A stretch of 8,375 bases of DNA from Betaproteobacteria bacterium. GTDB taxonomy: Bacteria > Pseudomonadota > Gammaproteobacteria > Burkholderiales > Casimicrobiaceae. Each line of letters opens with the position of its first letter. Within the stretch, counting starts at the first letter, position 1. The position numbers and the translations under genes were made by a program. The notes under the pieces were generated by a model that saw only the letters and a list, made by a program, of their open reading frames with translations, searched no databases and was not told the DNA's origin. Location: the NCBI GenBank assembly GCA_005888955.1, contig VBCS01000187.1, forward strand, positions 1 through 8,375. Direction: 5' to 3'. Of the stretch, positions 1 through 5,795 are shown in pieces.

Positions 1-1
1 G

Positions 2-646
2 GGCCTGTTCCTCGCGCTGTGGGTCGTCGTCAGCAGCGTCGTGAACCTGCGGACGCGCCTCGCGGGATCGCACCGGCATGGGCTCGTCGCCAAACTCGCG
101 GCGAATTCGCCTTCCTACTACGGCATGCTGCTCGCGCATCTGGGCGTCGCGGTGTTCATCGTCGGCGTCACGCTGGTCAAGGGCTACGAAAGCGAGCAGG
201 ACGTACGTCTCGACCTTGGCCAGACCCTAGACGCAGGCGGCTATGCGTTCAAGTTCCTCGGCGTGGTTCCCGGTCCCGGGCCGAACTACCGCGCGTTGAC
301 GGGCACGGTCGAAGTGCGCAAGGACGGCCGGCTCATCGAGACGCTCAAGCCCGAAAAGAGGATCTACAACGCTTCGGGCCAGACGATGACCATCGCCGCG
401 ATCGACATCGGACTCTTCGGCGATCGCTACGTATCGCTGGGCGAGCCGCTGGCCGCCGATGACATCGACGGCGCTTGGGGCGTGCGCATCTATCTGAAGC
501 CGTTCATCGACTGGATCTGGACGGGCGCGTTCCTGATGGCGCTGGGCGGGATCGTCGCGGTCTGCGACCGGCGCTATCGACTCGCGATCCAGCGCAGGAC
601 CGGCGCTATCGGCCCTGCGGCCAGCGCGGGCGCGCCGGCGGATTGA
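2..646 (+). CDS. ccmF: CcmF, cytochrome c-type biogenesis (haem lyase subunit), C-terminal part only
   Basis: This is the last 214 residues of a CcmF protein; the gene begins before the window. CcmF is the integral membrane subunit of the System I haem lyase, which works with CcmH and attaches haem to apocytochrome c on the outer face of the inner membrane. Visible in this fragment are a membrane segment at its very start (about residues 1-15), a second at 40-59 containing SYYGMLLAHLGVAVFIVG, a periplasmic domain (about 60-165), and a last membrane segment in KPFIDWIWTGAFLMALGG followed by a short basic tail (DRRYR). The histidine in LLAHLG is probably one of the membrane haem b ligands known for CcmF (inference from position). 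Family members are about 650 residues, so roughly a third is present. ccmG follows 13 bases after the TGA stop, in the usual ccm order. Confidence 0.95.
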   Translation, partial: GLFLALWVVVSSVVNLRTRLAGSHRHGLVAKLAANSPSYYGMLLAHLGVAVFIVGVTLVKGYESEQDVRLDLGQTLDAGGYAFKFLGVVPGPGPNYRALTGTVEVRKDGRLIETLKPEKRIYNASGQTMTIAAIDIGLFGDRYVSLGEPLAADDIDGAWGVRIYLKPFIDWIWTGAFLMALGGIVAVCDRRYRLAIQRRTGAIGPAASAGAPAD

Positions 647-659
647 CCGAGGACCGGCC

Positions 660-1190
660 GTGAAATCACTGCGCTGGTCGCTTCCGCTGGCGATCTTCGT
701 GATCCTCGTCGCCTTCCTCTGGGTGGGCCTGAGCCGCGATCCGCGCGAAGTGCCCTCGCCGCTGCTCGGCAAGCCCGCGCCCGCGTTTGCGCTTGCCAAG
801 CTGCACGTGCCGAGCGAGACGCTGGCCACCGCCGACCTGAAGGGCACGGTGTGGCTCTTGAACGTGTGGGCCTCGTGGTGCGTGTCGTGCCGTGTCGAAC
901 ATCCGCTGCTCGTGGAGCTCGCGAAGGCCAATATCGTTCCCGTGTACGGCCTCGATTACAAGGACGAACCCGACGCCGGCCGCGCGTGGCTCGCGCAGCA
1001 CGGCGACCCGTATACGGCCTCGATCGTCGATCGCGACGGACGCGTCGGCATCGATTACGGCGTGTACGGCGTGCCGGAAACGTTCCTGATCGACAAGGCC
1101 GGCGTCGTCCGCTACAAGCAGATCGGCCCGCTGACGCCCGAGGCATTGAAGCAAAAAATTCTGCCTCTGGTGCGGGAGCTGCAGAAGTGA
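660..1190 (+). CDS. ccmG: CcmG/DsbE, periplasmic thiol-disulfide reductase of cytochrome c maturation
   Basis: The product is a 176-residue membrane-anchored thioredoxin-fold protein. It keeps the CXXCH thiols of apocytochrome c, and CcmH, reduced so that haem can be attached. An uncleaved N-terminal anchor spans about residues 6-24 (LPLAIFVILVAFLWVGL). The active site is WASWCVSC, with cysteines 74 and 77, and the typical cis-proline loop GVYGVPETFLID is at 134-145 (Pro139). Family length is normal. The start is GTG at 660, chosen because an AGGA Shine-Dalgarno sequence (650-653) lies 6 bases upstream and the anchor follows at once. Its stop overlaps the ccmH start by 4 bases (GTGA, 1187-1190), which indicates coupled translation. 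The active-site dipeptide is Val-Ser rather than the Pro-Thr of E. coli CcmG, an accepted variation in this family. Confidence 0.95.
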   Translation: MKSLRWSLPLAIFVILVAFLWVGLSRDPREVPSPLLGKPAPAFALAKLHVPSETLATADLKGTVWLLNVWASWCVSCRVEHPLLVELAKANIVPVYGLDYKDEPDAGRAWLAQHGDPYTASIVDRDGRVGIDYGVYGVPETFLIDKAGVVRYKQIGPLTPEALKQKILPLVRELQK

Positions 1191-1681
1191 TCGCACGCGC
1201 CGCAATCGCCGCGCTGCTGCTCGCCTGCGCTGCCGCCACGTCCGCAGTGGACCCGGTGTCGCCCAACGGTGAAACCGCGGCCGGCATGAGCGCGCTCGAC
1301 CTGAGGCTCAAGCGTCTCGAAGCCGAGCTGCGCTGCCTCGTGTGTCAGAATCAAACGCTTGCCGATTCCAACGCTGACCTGGCCGACGATCTCCGCCGCG
1401 AGGTGCGCTCGCTCGCGCTCGCGGGCAAGAGCGACGACGACATCAAGGCGTACCTCGTCGCACGCTACGGCGACTTCGTGCTTTACAAGCCGCCGGTCAA
1501 GCCGATCACGTGGATGCTGTGGTTCGGGCCTTTCGCGCTGCTCGCGGGCGGCGGCGCCCTATGGTGGGTGGTGCTGCGGCGCCGTGCGCGCAGCATAACG
1601 CCGACTGCGACGAAGGCGGACACCGCGGGCGAGTTGCGCGCACGGAAGCTGCTGAACGGCGAGGACGACGTCGCGGCGTAG
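1187..1681 (+). CDS. ccmH: CcmH, thioredoxin-like c-type cytochrome maturation protein
   Basis: The product is a 164-residue periplasmic-facing protein that handles the CXXCH thiols of apocytochrome c with CcmG and CcmF. It has an N-terminal signal peptide (MIARAAIAALLLACAAATSA), a helical domain with the diagnostic LRCLVCQNQ motif (cysteines 50 and 53), and a C-terminal membrane anchor at about 108-130 ending in a basic RRRAR stretch. The start is GTG at 1187 with GGGAG at 1174-1178, 8 bases upstream; starting further upstream would add sequence overlapping ccmG in another frame. LLAC in the signal region resembles a lipobox, but cleavage after the later ATSA is equally plausible. This is the last gene of the operon here: no ccmI (the TPR chaperone often found next) follows, and the next gene points the other way. 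Confidence 0.95.
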   Translation: MIARAAIAALLLACAAATSAVDPVSPNGETAAGMSALDLRLKRLEAELRCLVCQNQTLADSNADLADDLRREVRSLALAGKSDDDIKAYLVARYGDFVLYKPPVKPITWMLWFGPFALLAGGGALWWVVLRRRARSITPTATKADTAGELRARKLLNGEDDVAA

Positions 1682-1684
1682 GTG

Positions 1685-1700
1685 CGTAGCCCGAGCTACG
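1685..1700. terminator. Small hairpin between convergent ccmH and DUF2007 genes
   Basis: CGTAGC (1685-1690) and GCTACG (1695-1700) form a perfect 6-base-pair stem with a CCGA loop in the gap between the convergent ends of ccmH and the DUF2007 gene. It overlaps the last bases of the latter. There is no T tract on either side, so it is at best a weak bidirectional transcription end; its role is inferred from position only. Confidence 0.3.
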
Positions 1701-2010
1701 AAACCTGCAGATCGGCGCCGCAGTGCCAGCAGAGGTCGAAGGTGGCGGGATTGTCTTCGCCGCACTTTCTACATCGCACGCTCCCCGTTTTCCGCCGATC
1801 GGCCTGCAGCGCAGCCAGCACCGCCTCGGCCTGCGGGCGATCGCGGGCGCGCTCGAGCCACACTTGAGGTTGCGCGACATCCGGCGGCACGTCGCCGACG
1901 ATGCTCTGCACGTGCTCGTTGAAAACGTGTGCAGTGATGCCTGCCTGCTGCAACCGATGCAGGAGCAGATAGGCGTCGAAGCGATTGAAGGCGTTGTAGA
2001 AGCGCTCCAT
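1696..2010 (-). CDS. DUF2007-type protein with C-terminal zinc ribbon
   Basis: The product is a small 104-residue protein, probably cytoplasmic, with no signal peptide. Residues 1-70 match the DUF2007 pattern: an opening MERFYNAFNRFDAYLLLHRLQQ, then AGITAHVFNEHVQSIVGDVPP, then a WLERARDRPQAEAVL helix. Residues 80-97 form a short zinc ribbon with two CXXC pairs, CRKC (80, 83) and CWHC (94, 97), ten residues apart. DUF2007 proteins are labelled putative signal-transducing proteins, but no reaction is established, so the function is unknown. ATG at 2010 is preferred over an in-frame GTG at 2031 because the family starts with this Met-x-Arg/Lys-x-Tyr pattern; AGGA (2023-2026) lies 12 bases upstream, rather far. 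It is transcribed in the same direction as hutFI but 98 bases after hutI, and it may have its own promoter. Confidence 0.85.
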   Translation of the reverse strand: MERFYNAFNRFDAYLLLHRLQQAGITAHVFNEHVQSIVGDVPPDVAQPQVWLERARDRPQAEAVLAALQADRRKTGSVRCRKCGEDNPATFDLCWHCGADLQVS

Positions 2011-2059
2011 GTCGCACAGTGTTCCTGGCACTTACGGCGATTGTCGCGGTGCGATCCGC

Positions 2060-2088
2060 AATGTCTCAGGCGCGATCGTGCGCGTCAA
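2060..2088 (-). promoter_or_regulatory. Possible sigma-70 promoter for the DUF2007 gene
   Basis: Read on the minus strand there is TTGACG (2083-2088), a 17-base spacer, then GACATT (2060-2065), about 50 bases before the ATG at 2010. The -35 matches five of six consensus positions and the -10 only three. It would let this gene be expressed separately from hutI, which ends at 2109. Based on pattern only. Confidence 0.3.
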
Positions 2089-2108
2089 GCCTTCGAGAGC
2101 TAAGGAAC

Positions 2109-3240
2109 CTAAGCCCAACGCACGACGCGGCCGCCGCGCACGATCCCCGCGAGAGGGTTCGCTCCAACGGCGTACGCAAGCTCCACCGGCTCGTCGATGT
2201 CCCAGAGCACGAGATCCGCGCGGGCGCCGGCTTCGAGGAGCCCGCGGTCGGTCAATCCCAGCGCCTGGGCGGCATGGCGGGTGACTCCGGCCAAAGCTTC
2301 CTCCGGCGTGAGCCGGAACAGCGTGCAGGCCATGTTGAGCATGAGCAGGAGCGAGGTGACCGGCGAGGTGCCCGGATTGCAGTCGGTTGCGATCGCCGTC
2401 GCGACGCCATTTTTGCGCAGAACGGCGACCGGCGGTAGCTTTGTCTCGCGCAGACAATAGAACGCGCCCGGCAGCAGAACGGCGACGGTGTGCGCGCTTG
2501 CCATCGCGGCGATGCCGGCATCGCTCGCGTGCTCCAGGTGATCGGCGGAAAGAGCGCCGAATTCAGCCGCCAGCGCCGCGCCGCCGCTGTCGGAGAGCTG
2601 GTCGGCGTGCAGCTTGACGCGCAATCCGGCCGCGCGCGCGGCGCTGAAGACACGGCGCGTGTGGTCCGGCGAGAAGCCGATGCGCTCGCAAAAGGCGTCG
2701 ACGGCGTCGGCGAGCCGCTCGCGCGCCGCCGCGGGAACGATCTCCTCGCATACCAGCGACACATAATCGGCGGCTCGGCCCGCGTACTCCGGCGGCACCG
2801 CGTGCGCGGCCAGCAGCGTCGTCTGCACATCGACAGCGTTCGCGGCGCCGAGACGGCGCGCCACGCGCAACAGCTTGAGCTCGTCGGCGGTATCGAGCCC
2901 GTAGCCCGACTTGATTTCGACGGTGGTTACGCCTTCGTCGAGCAGGCGCTTCAACCGCGGCTCGCTTTCGTGCAGCAGCTGCTCTTCGGATGCCGCGCGC
3001 GTAGCACGCACGGTTGCCTGAATGCCGCCGCCCTCGCGCGCGATGTCCTCGTAGCTCGCGCCGGCCAACCGCTGCTCAAACTCGCGGGCGCGGTTACCCG
3101 CGTACACGAGATGCGTGTGGCAGTCGATCAGTCCCGGTGTCAGCCAGCCGCCGCGCACCGTCGCGGAGCGCGCCGCAGGCCTGCCCACGCACCATCGTCG
3201 CGAGTCTGGTGTTGACGATCAGCAAGTCGCAGTCGGTCAT
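2109..3240 (-). CDS. hutI: Imidazolonepropionase HutI, with a frame break and missing segment near the N-terminus
   Basis: HutI hydrolyses 4-imidazolone-5-propanoate to N-formimino-L-glutamate, the third step of histidine breakdown, in the cytoplasm; it is a metal-dependent amidohydrolase. From 3188 down to the TAG at 2109 one open frame encodes almost the whole enzyme (359 codons). It contains LTPGLIDCHTHLVYAGNR (metal His24, His26), VEIKSGYGLD, LLAAHAVPPEY, KLHADQ (His194), SADHLEH (His217) and ATDCNPGTSP (Asp269). The natural N-terminus lies in another frame: ATG at 3240 gives MTDCDLLIVNTRLATM and continues to GALRDGA. The frames meet around 3154-3165, and about 25-30 residues that HutI proteins normally have there are absent. 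The sequence as given therefore cannot make a full-length enzyme (about 400 residues); starting at GTG 3188 would give a product lacking the N-terminal strands. GGGGG at 3248-3252 is a weak ribosome-binding site 7 bases before the ATG. It lies downstream of hutF. Confidence 0.92.
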
Positions 3241-3247
3241 GCATGGA

Positions 3248-3406
3248 CCCCCACGCTTGCGGCTGCCGCCGCTGCGCTGCCCCCGAAGGGGGCGCAATTC
3301 GGCCTTGCAGGCCGCGGCGTTGCGAGACGCAACGCCTCCTCGTGCCGTCCATGCCGGCGCAGGCCGGCATGGAGCCGCGGCACTCGGCCTTGGGGCGGCC
3401 CTGCGG
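3248..3406. repeat. Compound intergenic hairpin repeat between hutF and hutI
   Basis: The 169-base gap between hutF and hutI holds no gene but is full of inverted repeats. GCCCCC-GAA-GGGGGC is at 3279-3293 and GGCC-TTGCA-GGCC at 3301-3313. GGCGTTGCG-AGA-CGCAACGCC (3316-3336) has a perfect 9-base-pair stem. The large hairpin at 3342-3383 is listed separately, and GGCC-N7-GGCC lies at 3386-3400. The outer sequence, from CCCCCACGCTTGCGG to CTTGGGGCGGCCCTGCGG, resembles intergenic repeats I know from Burkholderiales genomes (from memory; no search was run). A likely role is in RNA structure: ending or processing the hutF-hutI transcript. Its edge at 3248 supplies the G-rich stretch ahead of hutI. 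Confidence 0.7.
3342..3383. repeat. Large palindrome inside the intergenic repeat
   Basis: GTGCCG (3342-3347) plus TCCATGCCGGC (3348-3358) pair with GCCGGCATGGA (3363-3373) and CGGCAC (3378-3383). The loop is GCAG and there is a four-base bulge (GCCG, 3374-3377), giving 17 base pairs in all. Its core, ATGCCGGC-N4-GCCGGCAT, belongs to the widespread CCGGC-N-GCCGG class of proteobacterial palindromic repeats (recognised from memory). No T tract follows, so a simple intrinsic terminator is not evident. Confidence 0.75.
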
Positions 3407-3409
3407 CGC

Positions 3410-4768
3410 TCATGCGAGCAGGCGCTTCAGCGTCTGACGGTAACGTATCAGGATGGTTTCTTCGTCCGCGTGGTGTCCTTCGCCGATCACCCAGCGTCCC
3501 GCAACCATGACATCGCGGACGATCCGGCGTCCAGGCCCGTAGATCGCCGCGTCGAGCACGGTCGATGCAGCATGCTCCGCCAATCCCGGATCGTCGCCGT
3601 TGAGTACCAGGAGATCGGCGCGGCGACCCGGGGCGATGGCCCCGACAGGTTGGGCCAGCGCCCGTGCGCCGCCGGCGAGCGCCCTCTGGTAAAGACTGAG
3701 CCCGCTGGATTCGCCGTCGCGCACGAGAACGTTGCGTTTCTCGAGCGTGAGCCGTTGTGCCGCGTCGATGAGACGCAACTCGAGAAACGGGTCGACGCCG
3801 ACGTGACTGTCACCGCCGATGCCCAGGTTTCCGCGCGCGGCCAGGTAGTCGACCGCCGGGAAGATGCCGTCGCCGAGATCGGCTTCGGTAGTCGGGCACA
3901 GTCCGACGACTGCTCCGGTCGCGGCGAGACCTCGCGTTTCTTCCAGTGTCATATGCGTCGCATGGACGACACACCACTGCGCGTCGATCCCGGTGTGTTC
4001 GAGCAACCACTCGACCGGACGCGCGCCGCACCAGGCGAGACAATCGTCGACTTCCTTGCGTTGCTCTGCGGCGTGGATATGGATCGGCGCGTCGACGAGC
4101 TTGGCGCGCGTGAAGGCGACGATCTCGGCGAGCTCCTGCGTTGCAACCGCGCGAAGGCTATGCGGTGCCACGCCGACAACCTGCCGCTCGTTCCGCGCCA
4201 ATTCGGCAACCAGTCGCAAAAAGCCGTCGGTATCGTGGATGAAGCGCCGTTGTGCCGGAATCGGCGTCGCGCCGCCGAAATCGGAATGCGCGTAAAAGAC
4301 CGGCAGCAGCGTCAGGCGAATGCCGGTCGCCGCGGCCGCGGCGCGAATGCGCTCGGCCATTTCTCCCGGGTTCGCATAGGGCCGGCCGGCAGGGTCGTGA
4401 TGCAGATAGTGAAACTCGCCGACGCTCGTATAACCGGCTTTTAACAACTCGATGTAGAGCTGCGCCGCGACGGCCTCCTCTTCGTCCGGCCCGATGCGCT
4501 CGAGGAAGCGATACATCTCCGTGCGCCACGTCCAGAAGTTGTCCGCTCCGGGTCCCCCGCGCTCGGTAAGCCCCGCAAGCGCGCGCTGGAAGGCGTGCGA
4601 ATGCACGTTCGGCATGCCGGGGATGAGCGGCCCCTGGAGGCGCTCGGCGTCTGCCGGCGCAGCGAACGCGACTTCGACGGCGCGAATCGAGCCATCGCCG
4701 TCGACATCGACGAGGACGTCGTGCGCCCAGCCCGAGGGCAACAGCGCATCGCGGGCGAATAGTTTCAT
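3410..4768 (-). CDS. hutF: Formimidoylglutamate deiminase HutF
   Basis: HutF converts N-formimino-L-glutamate to N-formyl-L-glutamate and ammonia, the fourth step of the five-step histidine pathway; HutG normally finishes it. It is a zinc amidohydrolase acting in the cytoplasm. The 452-residue length fits the family. Visible metal and active-site residues are the HxH of PNVHSHAFQRALAG (His56, His58), His232 and Glu235 in HIHAAEQ, His269 in VVHATHMT and Asp320 in GIGGDSHVGVDP. Other family stretches include FWTWRTEMY, GYTSVGEFHYLHHD and VGVAPHSLRAV. ATG at 4768 is chosen because MKLFARDALLPSGW is a normal HutF start; GGGAGG (4782-4787) lies 13 bases upstream, longer than ideal. The product of HutI is its substrate, and hutI is the next gene downstream. 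No obvious HutC-type operator was seen upstream. Confidence 0.95.
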   Translation of the reverse strand: MKLFARDALLPSGWAHDVLVDVDGDGSIRAVEVAFAAPADAERLQGPLIPGMPNVHSHAFQRALAGLTERGGPGADNFWTWRTEMYRFLERIGPDEEEAVAAQLYIELLKAGYTSVGEFHYLHHDPAGRPYANPGEMAERIRAAAAATGIRLTLLPVFYAHSDFGGATPIPAQRRFIHDTDGFLRLVAELARNERQVVGVAPHSLRAVATQELAEIVAFTRAKLVDAPIHIHAAEQRKEVDDCLAWCGARPVEWLLEHTGIDAQWCVVHATHMTLEETRGLAATGAVVGLCPTTEADLGDGIFPAVDYLAARGNLGIGGDSHVGVDPFLELRLIDAAQRLTLEKRNVLVRDGESSGLSLYQRALAGGARALAQPVGAIAPGRRADLLVLNGDDPGLAEHAASTVLDAAIYGPGRRIVRDVMVAGRWVIGEGHHADEETILIRYRQTLKRLLA

Positions 4769-4834
4769 GATATCGCTTAGGCCTCCCGTCCCGCGCGGCG
4801 ATCGATTGGGCGGCGTAGCGCGGCTCGCGGCGAC

Positions 4835-4840
4835 ATTATG
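4835..4840 (-). promoter_or_regulatory. Possible -10 element for hutF in the divergent region
   Basis: The 153-base region between the divergent starts at 4768 and 4922 contains no gene. On the minus strand CATAAT (4835-4840) differs from the -10 consensus at one position and lies 66 bases before the hutF ATG. No convincing -35 is found 16-18 bases further upstream, so an activator or another sigma factor would be needed. Low certainty. Confidence 0.25.
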
Positions 4841-4886
4841 CCGCGTGAGCCCGCGGCGAGGGATCCCGCGGGGCTGCCGGTGCGGA

Positions 4887-4915
4887 TTGACACGGCCTCG
4901 GCCCGCAGTGACCAT
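4887..4915 (+). promoter_or_regulatory. Possible promoter of the lipoprotein gene, transcript start at or next to its ATG
   Basis: TTGACA (4887-4892), a perfect -35 hexamer, is followed 17 bases later by GACCAT (4910-4915), a poor -10 that keeps the A at position 2 and the final T. A transcript starting seven bases after it would begin at 4922, the A of the ATG, so the mRNA might be leaderless. This fits the absence of a Shine-Dalgarno sequence there. Pattern evidence only. Confidence 0.25.
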
Positions 4916-4921
4916 TCGTCC

Positions 4922-5767
4922 ATGCTTCGCCACTGGCTTCCGGTCGCCGCTATCGCCGCTGCGGCTGCGGGGTGCGTGACCGTTCCCGACGACCAGCATG
5001 CGCTCTTGCTCGACGCGGACGGAACGATCGCCCAACGTACAATAAGCTGCGGGCATTCCGGCGCTGCGACGCTTGCGGGCGAAGGCGCGCTCGATGCGCA
5101 CGCCATCCGGATCGCATCATGGAACGTGCACAAGGAAGGCGATCCGGGCTGGCAGTCCGATCTCACCCAGCTGATCGCCCGCAGCGACGTGCTCTTGCTG
5201 CAGGAGGCAGGGCTCGTACCCGAGCTGCGCGCCGCGATCGAGCGCGGTAGCTTGCGCTGGGTGCTCGCGAGCTCTTTCGCGTACCTGGATGCCGAATACG
5301 GGGTCCTCACAGCCACGCGGGTGGCGCCGGCCTCCGCGTGCACCTTGCGGGCATACGAGCCGCTGCTCGGCATCCCGAAGTCGGCGCTGATCACCTATTT
5401 TCGCCTGATCGGACGCGATGCAATGCTTGCCGTTGCCAATCTTCACGCCATCAATTTCGCACCAGGCAGCTTGGGCTACCATGCCCAGCTCGAAGCGCTC
5501 GGCGACGCGCTCGCCGCACATCGCGGTCCCCTCGTCATTGCGGGAGACTTCAACACCTGGAACGAGGCCCGAGACGGCGAAGTGCGCGCGCTCGCGGCGC
5601 GGTTGTCGCTCGACCCCGTCGCTTTCCCGGTCGACGCCCGGCGCCGGTTTTTCGGCCGGATCTTCGATTGGGTCTATGTGCGAGGCGTGGAAGCGGTTGA
5701 CGCGACGGCGTGGGAGGTCACGTCGTCCGATCACAATCCCCTGCTCGTCACTTTCCGCATTCGCTAG
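4922..5767 (+). CDS. Predicted lipoprotein of the endonuclease/exonuclease/phosphatase (EEP) family
   Basis: The product is a 281-residue metal-dependent phosphoesterase-fold protein. It starts with a lipoprotein signal, MLRHWLPVAAIAAAAAGC, with the lipidated cysteine at 18; no aspartate follows, which by the E. coli sorting rule favours the outer membrane. The EEP domain runs from about 62 to 280 and keeps the catalytic set: ASWNVHKE (Asn68), LLLQEAG (Glu95, metal), ANLHAINF (His175), VIAGDFNTW (Asp209, Asn211), FDWVYVRG (Asp249) and TSSDHNPL (Asp270, His271). This family cleaves phosphodiester or phosphomonoester bonds in nucleic acids, phospholipids or inositol phosphates; which one cannot be told from the sequence. 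ATG 4922 is chosen because the signal peptide begins there; an in-frame ATG at 4838 would add 28 polar residues. It is divergent from hutF and ends 28 bases from the convergent galE stop. Confidence 0.85.
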   Translation: MLRHWLPVAAIAAAAAGCVTVPDDQHALLLDADGTIAQRTISCGHSGAATLAGEGALDAHAIRIASWNVHKEGDPGWQSDLTQLIARSDVLLLQEAGLVPELRAAIERGSLRWVLASSFAYLDAEYGVLTATRVAPASACTLRAYEPLLGIPKSALITYFRLIGRDAMLAVANLHAINFAPGSLGYHAQLEALGDALAAHRGPLVIAGDFNTWNEARDGEVRALAARLSLDPVAFPVDARRRFFGRIFDWVYVRGVEAVDATAWEVTSSDHNPLLVTFRIR

Positions 5768-5795
5768 CGCGACTGCGCCAACGATGCTGCACAGC

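Noticed and set aside
227..1311. Minus-strand open frames opposite ccmF, ccmG and ccmH
   Set aside because: Arg/Ala-rich translations antisense to a clear ccm operon; no start signal or domain.
2490..3215. Open frame of 241 codons on the + strand opposite hutI
   Set aside because: Antisense shadow of hutI; no protein family features visible.
3279..3400. CRISPR array or transposon ends in the hairpin-rich gap
   Set aside because: The hairpins differ from each other, no equal-length direct repeats with spacers are present, and there is no transposase gene nearby.
3014..4444. Long open frame (476 codons) on the + strand opposite hutF and hutI
   Set aside because: It lies antisense to two well-recognised enzymes, is arginine-rich and low in recognisable motifs, and is explained by high-GC codon bias leaving antisense frames open.
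5035..5045. TACAAT -10-like box inside the lipoprotein gene
   Set aside because: No -35 at proper spacing, and a promoter here would only give a product without the signal peptide; most likely chance.
4769..5101. Possible longer N-terminus of HutF reaching back to 5101
   Set aside because: It would overlap the divergent lipoprotein gene and add residues that HutF proteins do not have; ATG 4768 gives the normal start and length.
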